Below, in pieces: positions 27,390 through 34,626 of a stretch of 64,000 nucleotides of DNA. Source of the stretch: Streptomyces nymphaeiformis (GTDB lineage: Bacteria > Actinomycetota > Actinomycetes > Streptomycetales > Streptomycetaceae); contig NZ_JACHJY010000001.1 in assembly GCF_014203895.1 (NCBI RefSeq), positions 806,001 to 870,000 of the forward strand, in the 5' to 3' direction. The translations under genes and the position numbers were made by a program. A model generated the notes under the pieces. That model had not been told where the DNA came from. It saw only the letters and a list, made by a program, of their open reading frames with translations, and ran no database searches. The stretch's first letter is position 1. Every line of letters begins with the position of its first letter.

Positions 27390-28019
27390 TCAGGCCCCGC
27401 GCTTCTTCAGCATGTCCGCCATCAGCGCGATCTCGGACGTCTGCGCGTCGACCATGCCCTGCGCGAGGTTCCGCTCGATGTCCACGGAGCACTTCTGGAC
27501 ACAGCCCTCGGCCATGTGGACCCCGCCCTTGTGGTGCGCGGTCATGAGCTTCAGGTACAGGACCTCGGCGTCCCGGCCACTGGCCCTGCGCAGCTCGTCC
27601 AGCTGCGCGTTGGTCGCCATGCCCGGCATCAGGGCCCCGTCCATCGGGCCCATGTCACCCATGTCGCCCATGCCCATCCAGGCCATCGGCTCGACCCCGG
27701 ACACGTTCTTCGGCAGTCCCCACAGGTCCAGCCAGCCGAGCATCATGCCCCGCTGGTTGGCCTGGGTGTTGGCGATGTCGTACGCGAGCCGACGGACCTC
27801 CTCGTCCTTCGTCCGGTCCCGGACGATGAACGACATCTCGACGGCCTGCTGGTGGTGGACGGCCATGTCCCGGGCGAAGCCGGCGTCCGCGGACGAGGAG
27901 ACCGGGGCGGCCGGGGCCTCGTCGCGGTTCGCGGAGGCGACGGTGACCGCGCCCCCGGCGAACAGCAGCGCCAGGACGACGGCCGTGACCGCCGCCCCCT
28001 GCGTACGGTTCAGCTTCAC
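27390..28019 (-). CDS. DUF305 protein with Met-rich segment, membrane-anchored
   Basis: 209 residues from a GTG whose bases overlap the stop of the DUF3105 gene (GTGA), so translation is coupled. One N-terminal membrane helix (about 9-29). The DUF305 domain is ferritin-like with two HHxxA/HHKGG motifs: DMAVHHQQAVEMS (about 50-62) and LMTAHHKGGVHMAEG (about 161-175). Between them is an unusual Met-rich run, MAWMGMGDMGDMGPMDGALM, around residues 109-128. Such histidine/methionine clusters suggest copper or other metal binding outside the membrane. Two Cys (EGCVQKCS) follow. Function is not established for the family. Confidence 0.85.
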   Translation of the reverse strand: MKLNRTQGAAVTAVVLALLFAGGAVTVASANRDEAPAAPVSSSADAGFARDMAVHHQQAVEMSFIVRDRTKDEEVRRLAYDIANTQANQRGMMLGWLDLWGLPKNVSGVEPMAWMGMGDMGDMGPMDGALMPGMATNAQLDELRRASGRDAEVLYLKLMTAHHKGGVHMAEGCVQKCSVDIERNLAQGMVDAQTSEIALMADMLKKRGA

Positions 28020-28693
28020 TGGCCCATCCCCGCGCCGCCCTGACCGCTGCCGTCGAGGCCACCGGTGCAGGCCGCGCCCGGCTCCGGGGTCTGCGGACCC
28101 TGCACGTACTTCGTGAAGAAGGCGTCGACGCGCGGGTCGTCCGCGTTGTCCACGGTCACCTGCTTGCCCCAGGCGGACAGCGTGATCGCCCCGGCCTGGT
28201 CGTCCATGGGGCTCATCAGCGAGTACTTGGTCTTGCCGACCTTGTCGGCGAGCTTCTTCACGTCGGCCTGGGAGGCCTGCTTGTTGTACGTCACCCAGAC
28301 GGCCCCGTGCTCCAGGGAGTGCACGGCGTTCACGTCGGCGATCTTCTTGTCGTAGACCACGCCGTCGCAGTTCATCCACACCGGGTTGTGGTCGCCGCCG
28401 ACCGGCGGCTTCATGTCGTACTTGACGGCCGTCTGCACGTGGTTGCGGCCCAGCTTCTTCGGGTCCCAGGTCTTCTCGGCCGCGATCGGGGCCTTGGCGG
28501 CGGCGTCCTTCTTGTCCTGGTCATCGGACTTCTTCATCAGCACGAACGTGCCGAAGCCGACGAGGCCCAGCACGACGACGGTGGAGATGCCGATGGTGAG
28601 GAAGCGGTTGCGGCGCTCGCGGGCCTGCTCGGCGCGGCGCATCTCCTCTATTCGGGCGCGGCGGTCGGCGGTGGCGGAACGGGAAGCGGCCAT
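28016..28693 (-). CDS. DUF3105 membrane-anchored extracytoplasmic protein
   Basis: 225 residues. A basic cytoplasmic lead (RRARIEEMRRAEQARERRNR), one membrane helix (about 33-54), then a DUF3105 domain with MNCDGVVYDKKI, HSLEHGAVWVTYN and a conserved histidine in the GGDHNPVWMNC motif. DUF3105 proteins are exported and carry conserved His/Cys residues; role unknown. C-terminal tail has one Cys (AACTGG). It is followed directly, with a 4-base overlap, by the DUF305 gene, and preceded by a small secreted-protein gene on the same strand. The three genes look like one operon. Confidence 0.9.
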   Translation of the reverse strand: MAASRSATADRRARIEEMRRAEQARERRNRFLTIGISTVVVLGLVGFGTFVLMKKSDDQDKKDAAAKAPIAAEKTWDPKKLGRNHVQTAVKYDMKPPVGGDHNPVWMNCDGVVYDKKIADVNAVHSLEHGAVWVTYNKQASQADVKKLADKVGKTKYSLMSPMDDQAGAITLSAWGKQVTVDNADDPRVDAFFTKYVQGPQTPEPGAACTGGLDGSGQGGAGMGQ

Positions 28694-28784
28694 GGTGAGG
28701 TCGTCCTTCTTCGGGAGTGGGGTGGAGTTCGGGGGTGGACATGCGGGGGGCGGGGCCCGCCTCGGGGCGGGGCGCCCGCCGCCG

Positions 28785-29165
28785 CTATGTCCGGAGAACT
28801 TGAAGGACGTGCAGGTCCGGCGCGCGTGGCCGGGCGCCGGAGCGGCGCCCCGGCCCGTCATCGGAGGGCGGCGCGAGACGCGGCGGCCCGCCCGCCGCGT
28901 GGAGCGGGGGGTCGAGCGGGGGCGCGCTGAGCACCGCGGGGGAGAGCGAGGGGAAGAGGGAGCAGCCGCCCTGGTCGTACGGGCAGGTGTACTCGCCGGT
29001 GACACCCGCGGCCCTCGGACCCTCCTGGTGGTGGGCGCCCCGGTGCTCCGGCCCCTGCGCGGTCCCCAGGCAGAGGAAGAGCGCGGCGAGGAGCGTCGCC
29101 ACGGCACTCGCCAGTGCCATGGGACGCGCGTGTCGGGACGGGCGTACGAGCCGTGGGGCCCCCAT
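28785..29165 (-). CDS. Putative small secreted protein upstream of DUF3105
   Basis: 126 residues from the ATG at 29165. A signal-like helix (about residues 16-36, LASAVATLLAALFLCLGTAQG) is followed by a mature region with a CPYDQGGC motif (two Cys) and Pro-rich linkers, ending HVLQVLRT. Codon third positions are almost all G/C through the frame, which supports coding although the gene is short and proline-rich. The stop is 92 bases before the DUF3105 start. I do not recognise the family. It could be co-transcribed with the DUF3105-DUF305 genes. Confidence 0.6.
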   Translation of the reverse strand: MGAPRLVRPSRHARPMALASAVATLLAALFLCLGTAQGPEHRGAHHQEGPRAAGVTGEYTCPYDQGGCSLFPSLSPAVLSAPPLDPPLHAAGGPPRLAPPSDDGPGRRSGARPRAPDLHVLQVLRT

Positions 29166-29413
29166 GGGCGCAGATCGTAGTGGGCGAGAGGCCTCCGTGG
29201 GCCGAACGGGGTACCACCCGGTACCGGGAGGCGGGAGCCGGACGGGCGAACAACCACCCCGATGCGGCCGTTCCCCCGTTACCTGAGTCACACCCGAGCA
29301 GGCAGTATGGGTGTGCAACGTGCGCGAAACCATGTGGTGGGATGCTCAGGTGCCCCCCGATGTACCGGAGGCGGTGGGAGCAGGCGGCCTGACCAGCGAG
29401 GATGGGTGTGGAA

Positions 29414-30775
29414 ATGGACAAGCAGCAGGAATTCGTGCTCCGGACGCTCGAAGAGCGCGACATCCGCTTCGTACGTCTGTGGTTCACCGACGTGCTGGGC
29501 TTCCTGAAGTCGGTGGCCGTGGCCCCCGCCGAGCTGGAGCAGGCCTTCGACGAGGGCATCGGCTTCGACGGCTCCGCGATCGAGGGCTTCGCCCGCGTGT
29601 ACGAGTCCGACATGATCGCCAAGCCGGACCCGGGCACCTTCCAGATCCTGCCGTGGCGCGCCGAGGCCCCGGGCACGGCCCGGATGTTCTGCGACATCCT
29701 CATGCCGGACGGCTCGCCGTCCTTCGCCGACCCGCGCTACGTCCTCAAGCGGGCCCTGGCCAAGACCTCCGACCTCGGCTTCACCTTCTACACCCACCCC
29801 GAGATCGAGTTCTTCCTCCTGAAGGACAAGCCGCTCGACGGCACCCGGCCGACCCCCGCCGACAACTCGGGCTACTTCGACCACACCCCGCAGAACGTCG
29901 GCATGGACTTCCGCCGCCAGGCCATCACCATGCTCGAATCGATGGGCATCTCGGTGGAGTTCTCCCACCACGAGGGCGCGCCCGGCCAGCAGGAGATCGA
30001 CCTCCGCTACGCCGACGCGCTGTCCACCGCGGACAACATCATGACCTTCCGCCTGGTCATGAAGCAGGTGGCCCTCGAACAGGGCGTGCAGGCCACGTTC
30101 ATGCCGAAGCCGTTCTCGGACTACCCCGGCTCGGGCATGCACACGCACCTGTCGCTCTTCGAGGGCGACCGGAACGCCTTCTACGAGTCGGGCGCCGAGT
30201 ACCAGCTGTCGAAGGTGGGCCGCTCCTTCATCGCGGGCCTGCTGCGGCACGCGGGCGAGACCTCCGCCGTCACCAACCAGTGGGTCAACTCGTACAAGCG
30301 CATCTGGGGCGGCTCCTCCCGCACGGCCGGCTCGGGCGGCGAGGCCCCCTCGTACATCTGCTGGGGCCACAACAACCGCTCCGCGCTCATCCGCGTCCCC
30401 ATGTACAAGCCGGGCAAGACGGGCTCGTCGCGCGTCGAGGTCCGCTCCATCGACTCGGGCGCCAACCCGTACCTGACCTACGCGGTCCTCCTCGCCGCCG
30501 GCCTCAAGGGCATCGAGGAGGGCTACGAACTCCCGGCCGGCGCCGACGACGACGTCTGGGCGCTCTCCGACGCGGAGCGCCGCGCGATGGGCATCGAGCC
30601 GCTCCCGCAGAACCTGGGAGAGGCGATCGCCCTGATGGAGAAGAGCGAACTGGTCGCGGAGACGCTGGGCGAGCACGTCTTCGACTTCTTCCTGCGCAAC
30701 AAGAAGCAGGAGTGGGAGGAGTACCGCTCCGAGGTCACCGCCTTCGAGCTCCGGAAGAACCTGCCGGTGCTGTGA
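29414..30775 (+). CDS. glnA2: Glutamine synthetase-like protein GlnA2 (gamma-glutamylpolyamine synthetase group)
   Basis: 453 residues from the ATG at 29414; an in-frame ATG 12 bases upstream (29402) is possible, but MDKQQEFVLRTLEERDIRFV is the usual start of this protein as I recall. The GS catalytic segments are present: GFDGSAIEGFARVYESD (latch/Mg site), THPEIEFFLL, HHEGAPGQQEIDLRY, PYPGSGMHTHLS-like region, NNRSALIRVP and SRVEVRSIDSGANPYL. In S. coelicolor the GlnA2 protein is reported to act on polyamines rather than ammonia, so glutamine synthesis should not be assumed. A GYELP sequence stands where the adenylylated NLYDLP loop normally is. glnE is downstream in the same direction, 6 kb away. 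Confidence 0.85.
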   Translation: MDKQQEFVLRTLEERDIRFVRLWFTDVLGFLKSVAVAPAELEQAFDEGIGFDGSAIEGFARVYESDMIAKPDPGTFQILPWRAEAPGTARMFCDILMPDGSPSFADPRYVLKRALAKTSDLGFTFYTHPEIEFFLLKDKPLDGTRPTPADNSGYFDHTPQNVGMDFRRQAITMLESMGISVEFSHHEGAPGQQEIDLRYADALSTADNIMTFRLVMKQVALEQGVQATFMPKPFSDYPGSGMHTHLSLFEGDRNAFYESGAEYQLSKVGRSFIAGLLRHAGETSAVTNQWVNSYKRIWGGSSRTAGSGGEAPSYICWGHNNRSALIRVPMYKPGKTGSSRVEVRSIDSGANPYLTYAVLLAAGLKGIEEGYELPAGADDDVWALSDAERRAMGIEPLPQNLGEAIALMEKSELVAETLGEHVFDFFLRNKKQEWEEYRSEVTAFELRKNLPVL

Positions 30776-30800
30776 CGGGGAACGTGCTGTGACGGGGGAC
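30767..30800 (+). repeat. 17-bp tandem duplication at the glnA2 3' end
   Basis: Copies at 30767-30783 and 30784-30800 (GTGCTGTGACGGGGAAC type; 16 of 17 bases alike). The first copy holds the glnA2 stop codon and the second holds the GTG start of the next gene, so the duplication created or moved the start signal. Confidence 0.9.
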
Positions 30801-31358
30801 GCTCCCCGGCGGGCCCCCGGTACGGAGCTCGTGCCCGCGCTCGTCAACCGGCTGGCCAACACGCTGCCCGGTCTCGTGCCGGGTACCGGCCTTCTCGTGT
30901 ACGGCGCGGAGGACGGGACCGGCTGGGGGCGGGCGTCGGCGGTGGCCGCCGCCCTGGCGTGCGGGGTCCTGGCCGTGCGGGGGTTCCGCGCGGGCGTCCG
31001 GTGCGAGGCGCGGCGGCTCGTGGTCCGCGGGTTCGTGTGGACACGGGTGATACCGCGGGCGGCCGTCACCGGCGTCACCGGCTTCCCGGCCGTCCGGTGG
31101 ACCGCGCCCGGGGGCCGGCGTCGGTGGACGCCGGTCACGGCGTTCGTGGAGCTCTCGGAGGAGACCGGAGGGACGCGGTCGCGCAAGCGGAGCAACACGG
31201 TGAGCCTGCGGCGCTGGGCGGCACGCGGACAGCCCCCGGCGGAGGCCGGGCGGGAAAGCGCCGTCGCCCGGGACGCGGCGGACGGCCCGGACCGCCGCCG
31301 GGCGGGCGGGAAACCCGGTTGCCCCGGACCCGGCGGGCGGTTCAGACTGCCGCGGTGA
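30789..31358 (+). CDS. PH-like membrane protein, hypothetical
   Basis: 189 residues from a GTG. One or two N-terminal hydrophobic helices (about 40-65) are followed by RRLVVRGFVWTRVIPRAAVTGV, the strand pattern of the bacterial PH-like (low-molecular-weight protein antigen 6) domains. The C-terminus is long, Arg/Gly/Pro-rich and probably disordered. Its GTG is 13 bases beyond the glnA2 stop. The start sits in the 17-bp duplication. Its stop overlaps the next gene (GTGA). Function unknown. Confidence 0.6.
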   Translation: MTGDAPRRAPGTELVPALVNRLANTLPGLVPGTGLLVYGAEDGTGWGRASAVAAALACGVLAVRGFRAGVRCEARRLVVRGFVWTRVIPRAAVTGVTGFPAVRWTAPGGRRRWTPVTAFVELSEETGGTRSRKRSNTVSLRRWAARGQPPAEAGRESAVARDAADGPDRRRAGGKPGCPGPGGRFRLPR

Positions 31359-31843
31359 AGATCGAATCCGTCGCCACCGCGCGGCTCGTGTTGCATCCGT
31401 TGAACAGGGACGAGGCCGAGCGCATCGTCGCCCGGGAGTCCGGGGACGGCGACCGCTGGGAAGCGGAGTACCCCGGGGACGGGGACGTCCGGGCCGCCAC
31501 CGGGTTCCTGCGCGGGCTCACCGAGCGCGGTGACCCGGGGGTGTTCCGGAACTACGAGATACGCCTCGACGGCGTCGCCGTCGGCGGCATCGGCTTCCAC
31601 GGGCCGCCGGACGAGCTCGGCGTCGCGACCATCGGCTACGGGCTCGTGCCGGGGGTACGGGGGAACGGCTACGCCTCCGAGGCGCTGCGGGCGATCCTCG
31701 AAGTGGCCCGGACGGCCGGAGTCACCGGGGTGAAGGGGGACGCCGACCTGGACAACCCGGCCTCCCACCGCGTGATGGAGGCCGCCGGGATGGCGTGCGT
31801 CGCCGAGGACGAGCAGCTGCGCCACTTCTACCGGGGGTTCTGA
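31355..31843 (+). CDS. GNAT-family N-acetyltransferase
   Basis: 162 residues from a GTG that overlaps the previous stop (GTGA). N-terminal TARLVLHPL, then VGGIGFHGPPD and the acetyl-CoA loop YGLVPGVRGNGYASEALRAI (Q/RxxGxG/A as VRGNGYA), then NPASHRVMEAAGM are the GNAT motifs of the RimJ/RimL-like small-molecule or protein acetyltransferases. Length is normal. The third gene in a short run with glnA2; substrate unknown. Confidence 0.9.
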   Translation: MKIESVATARLVLHPLNRDEAERIVARESGDGDRWEAEYPGDGDVRAATGFLRGLTERGDPGVFRNYEIRLDGVAVGGIGFHGPPDELGVATIGYGLVPGVRGNGYASEALRAILEVARTAGVTGVKGDADLDNPASHRVMEAAGMACVAEDEQLRHFYRGF

Positions 31844-31847
31844 GGGG

Positions 31848-33041
31848 TCAGAGCGGAAAGCCGTGGCGGCGGGCCGCGCCGGCCGTCAGGACCGACACCG
31901 CGAGCAGCGCCGCCGCCGTCCACGGCAGGGCTGACGTCCCCGCGCCCGCCAGGACCGCGCCGCCGAGGAGCGAGCCGCCCGCCATGGCGACGTTCCAGCC
32001 CGTCACCCAGAGGGAGTTGGCCGTGTCCGGGTCGTGGGGCGCCGCCCGGACGCCCGCCGTCTGCATGAGCGCGGGGATGCCGCCGTGCGTCACGCCCCAC
32101 AGGACCGCGGCGACCAGGACCACCGCCGTGCTGCCGGCGAAGAGGCCGAGCGTCACCAGGCACAGGGCGGACAGCGCCAGCAGGGTGAGTGTCGAGCGCC
32201 GCAGCCACCGGTCCGCCGTGGCTCCCGCGATCCACACGCCCGCCGTCGAGCCGAGCCCGAACACGAACAGGACCGTGCCCGTGGAGACCGCGAGGCCCGC
32301 CCGCTCCACGAAGGGCGCGATGTACGTGTAGAGGACGTAGAAGCCGAGCACCATCGCGATCGAGGCCGCGTTGATCGCCGCGATCCCCGGTGTGCGGATC
32401 GTGGCCCGCAGGCCGCGGCCCTCCCGGACCTCTCCCGCCTTCTGCCCCGCGAGCGCGGGCAGGCGCCATCGCGCCGTCGCCGCCAGGGCGAGCGCCAGGC
32501 CGGTCAGGGCCGCGAAGACGCCCCGCCAGCCGATCAGTCCGCCGAGGGCCGTGCCCGCCGGGACGCCGAGCGAGAGTCCGACCGTCATGCCCGCGAGCGC
32601 GGTGGCGATGGCCTTGCCGCCGCGGTGCGGCGCGAGACGGGCCGCGTACGCCGGGACCATCGCCCACAGCATTCCGGCGAACACCCCGGAGAGGATCCGC
32701 GCCCCCAGGGTGAGCGCGAAGCCGGTGGAGGCGGCCGTCACGGCGTTGGTGGCGGCGAAGCCGAGCAGGAGCGAGAGGAGCAGGGTGCGGCGGGGAAGCC
32801 GCAGGGTCCAGGCCGTCATGGGGATCGCGGTGACGGCCGCGGCCAGGGCGTAGACCGTGACCAGCAAGCCGGCGCGGGCCTCCGTCACCCCGAGGCCGGA
32901 ACTCATCGCCGGGAGGACGCCGGCCGGCAGCGCCTCGGTCAGGATCGTGACGAAGGCGGCACCGGAGAGGGTGAGGAGGCCGCCGAGGGGCCAGGGCGGA
33001 CGGGGTGCGGCAAGGGTCGGAGCGGGAGTCGTCGCTGTCAT
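31848..33041 (-). CDS. MFS efflux transporter (AraJ/Cmx-like, 12 helices)
   Basis: 397 residues. Helix 1 segment LLTLSGAAFVTILTEALPAGVLPAMSSGL-type (residues about 21-49) is typical of sugar/chloramphenicol efflux MFS transporters with FVxxTxExLPAGLLP. The promoter just upstream has a MerR-style dyad in an extended spacer, and the MerR gene is 35 bases away on the same strand. The start codon lies 8-10 bases from the predicted -10, so the mRNA would be leaderless. Likely drug export induced by a MerR-bound compound. It converges on the GNAT gene with a 4-base gap. Confidence 0.88.
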   Translation of the reverse strand: MTATTPAPTLAAPRPPWPLGGLLTLSGAAFVTILTEALPAGVLPAMSSGLGVTEARAGLLVTVYALAAAVTAIPMTAWTLRLPRRTLLLSLLLGFAATNAVTAASTGFALTLGARILSGVFAGMLWAMVPAYAARLAPHRGGKAIATALAGMTVGLSLGVPAGTALGGLIGWRGVFAALTGLALALAATARWRLPALAGQKAGEVREGRGLRATIRTPGIAAINAASIAMVLGFYVLYTYIAPFVERAGLAVSTGTVLFVFGLGSTAGVWIAGATADRWLRRSTLTLLALSALCLVTLGLFAGSTAVVLVAAVLWGVTHGGIPALMQTAGVRAAPHDPDTANSLWVTGWNVAMAGGSLLGGAVLAGAGTSALPWTAAALLAVSVLTAGAARRHGFPL

Positions 33042-33049
33042 GACCGGAC

Positions 33050-33080
33050 GGTAGAACCCTCACGCTTACGTGAGGGTCAA
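33050..33080 (-). promoter_or_regulatory. MerR-type promoter/operator for the MFS gene
   Basis: On the reverse strand a -35-like TTGACC (33075-33080) and a -10-like TCTACC/TTCTAC (33050-33056) are separated by 18-19 bp. The spacer carries a perfect dyad: 33056-33064 and 33069-33077 are inverse complements around CTTA. Long-spacer promoters with a central dyad are the hallmark of MerR-activated genes. The ATG of the MFS gene begins at 33041. Confidence 0.75.
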
Positions 33081-33451
33081 GTCCGGTCCCGCGCCGCCCT
33101 CCGCGCCGCCTTCAGATACGCGTCGAGGGCGTTGCGGTTCCGGACCAGGCAGTGGATCCGCCGGTCCAGCTGTTCGCGTTCGGCGGCCACCTGGTCGAGC
33201 ATCTCCGCGCACGGCACCGGCGGCAGCAGATCGGCCGGCCCGTCCAGGTAGGGCAGGATGTCGCGGATGATCCGGGTGGGCAGCCCGCAGTCGATGAGCC
33301 CCCGGATCTGTCGGACCACCTCGTCCGCGCCCTCGCAGTAGTCGCGGTAGCCGTTGCCGGCGCGGTCGGGGCGGATCAGCCCCTCCTCCTCGTAGTAGCG
33401 CAGCGCGCGCACGCTCACCCCGGTCAGGCGGGACAGCTCACCGATCTTCAC
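33077..33451 (-). CDS. MerR-family regulator
   Basis: 124 residues. N-terminal winged helix MKIGELSRLTGVSVRALRYY with YEEEGLIRP (1-30), then a dimer helix DQVAAEREQLDRRIHCLVRNR. The C-terminal effector part is short with Cys54 and Cys81, so it may be of the redox/small-ligand type. Its last base overlaps the dyad of the MFS promoter. A second related sequence (GTGAGGGTTCACCC around 33471-33484), just upstream of the merR start, may be an autoregulatory site. It is the probable regulator of the MFS gene. Confidence 0.9.
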   Translation of the reverse strand: MKIGELSRLTGVSVRALRYYEEEGLIRPDRAGNGYRDYCEGADEVVRQIRGLIDCGLPTRIIRDILPYLDGPADLLPPVPCAEMLDQVAAEREQLDRRIHCLVRNRNALDAYLKAARRAARDRT

Positions 33452-33530
33452 CCGAACCCCTCTCGTCGACGTGAGGGTTCACCCTAGTGCCGGTACTCCT
33501 CCGGGTACCGCCGCGCTAGCGTCGGGCCTC

Positions 33531-34220
33531 ATGCCGGAGACCACGCCCCGCGTCTGGTACGCCGCCTACGGGTCCAACACGCACGCCGAGCGGCTGCGGT
33601 ACTACCTCGACGGCGGGCGCCCGCCCGACGGGGCGCGGGAGTTCCCCGGGTGCCGGGACCGGCGCCCGCCGGAGCGGTCCGTGCCGGTCGTGCTGCCCGG
33701 CCGGGTGTACTTCGCGACCGCATCGCCCGTCTGGGGCGGCGGCCGCGCCTTCTACGACCCGGCGGCGGACGGCACCGCCCGGGGCGTCGCCCACCTGCTG
33801 ACGGTCGGGCAGTTCTCGGACGTCGCCGCCCAGGAGATGTACCGCGAGCCCGGTGCCGACCTCGATCTGACCGAGGCCCTCGCCACCGGCCGCAGCGCCT
33901 TCGGGACCGGACGGTACGAGACCCTCGTGTGCCCGGGACTCCTCGACGGGATCCCGGTGGTGACGCTCACCGCGCCCTGGCCGATGCCGGACGACGGCGG
34001 GCTCCGGGCACCCTCCGCCGCCTACCTCCGGCACCTGGCGGCCGGGCTCGCCGGCACCGGGGCCTGGCCGCACGCCGACGTCGCCGCGTATCTGGCGTCC
34101 TGCCCCGGAGCCGCCGGGCACTGGACGGCGGAGAGCGTGGCCGGCCTCAGCGCTCCGACAGCTCCGACGGGGCCTCCTGCACGACCCAGCCGTTGCCGTC
34201 CGGGTCCTGGAAGGTCATGA
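33531..34220 (+). CDS. Gamma-glutamylcyclotransferase-like protein
   Basis: 229 residues from the ATG at 33531. The YAAYGSN sequence (residues 10-16) near the N-terminus is the GGCT-fold phosphate-loop signature, and VYFATASPVWGGGRAFYDP with VAHLLTVGQFSDVAAQEMY supports the fold. Some databases label such proteins histone deacetylase, which this sequence does not support. The last 24 residues (Ser/Pro/Arg-rich) overlap the convergent VOC gene by 74 bases; this tail looks like a frame running on past an older stop. Substrate unknown. Confidence 0.72.
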   Translation: MPETTPRVWYAAYGSNTHAERLRYYLDGGRPPDGAREFPGCRDRRPPERSVPVVLPGRVYFATASPVWGGGRAFYDPAADGTARGVAHLLTVGQFSDVAAQEMYREPGADLDLTEALATGRSAFGTGRYETLVCPGLLDGIPVVTLTAPWPMPDDGGLRAPSAAYLRHLAAGLAGTGAWPHADVAAYLASCPGAAGHWTAESVAGLSAPTAPTGPPARPSRCRPGPGRS

Positions 34221-34578
34221 ACGAGTTCCAGCGGTCGCCCTTGCCGTCCTCCCAGCCCGCCGCGCCGACGTGCATCAGCGGCGAGACGTCGACACCCCGG
34301 CCGACGAGCTCCGCCCGCGCCGCGTCGAGGTCGGTGACGCACAGCTGGAGGCCGTGCAGGCTGCCCGGGCTCATCTCCTTCGTCCCCGGCATCCGCGGCA
34401 GGCCGCTCTGCATCGCGATCGAGCAGCGCGAGCCCGGCGGCGTCACCTGGATGACCCGCATGCCCGGCGCGACCTCGGTGTCCAGGTCGACCGTGAAGCC
34501 GCACCTCTCGCCGTAGAACTCCTTCGCCCGGTCCAGGTCGGTGACGGGGACGGTGACGACTTCCAGAGTCCAGTTCAT
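34147..34578 (-). CDS. VOC-family (glyoxalase/bleomycin-resistance fold) protein
   Basis: 143 residues from the ATG at 34578. Two beta-alpha-beta-beta-beta modules: LEVVTVPVTDLDRAKEFYGE (N-terminal) and HGLQLCVTDLDAARAELV (middle), with GFTVDLDTEVAPGMRVIQVTPPG and FMTFQDPDGNGWVVQE as the family closing strands. The metal-ligand candidates are the His of HGLQL and Glu of WVVQEAP. Lies 48 bases downstream of the PIG-L gene on the same strand and may be in its transcript. It overlaps the 3' end of the convergent GGCT gene by 74 bases. Confidence 0.88.
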   Translation of the reverse strand: MNWTLEVVTVPVTDLDRAKEFYGERCGFTVDLDTEVAPGMRVIQVTPPGSRCSIAMQSGLPRMPGTKEMSPGSLHGLQLCVTDLDAARAELVGRGVDVSPLMHVGAAGWEDGKGDRWNSFMTFQDPDGNGWVVQEAPSELSER

Positions 34579-34626
34579 GGAGACCACGCTCCCGCACCCG
34601 CCGGGCCCACGCACCCCGAACCGCCG

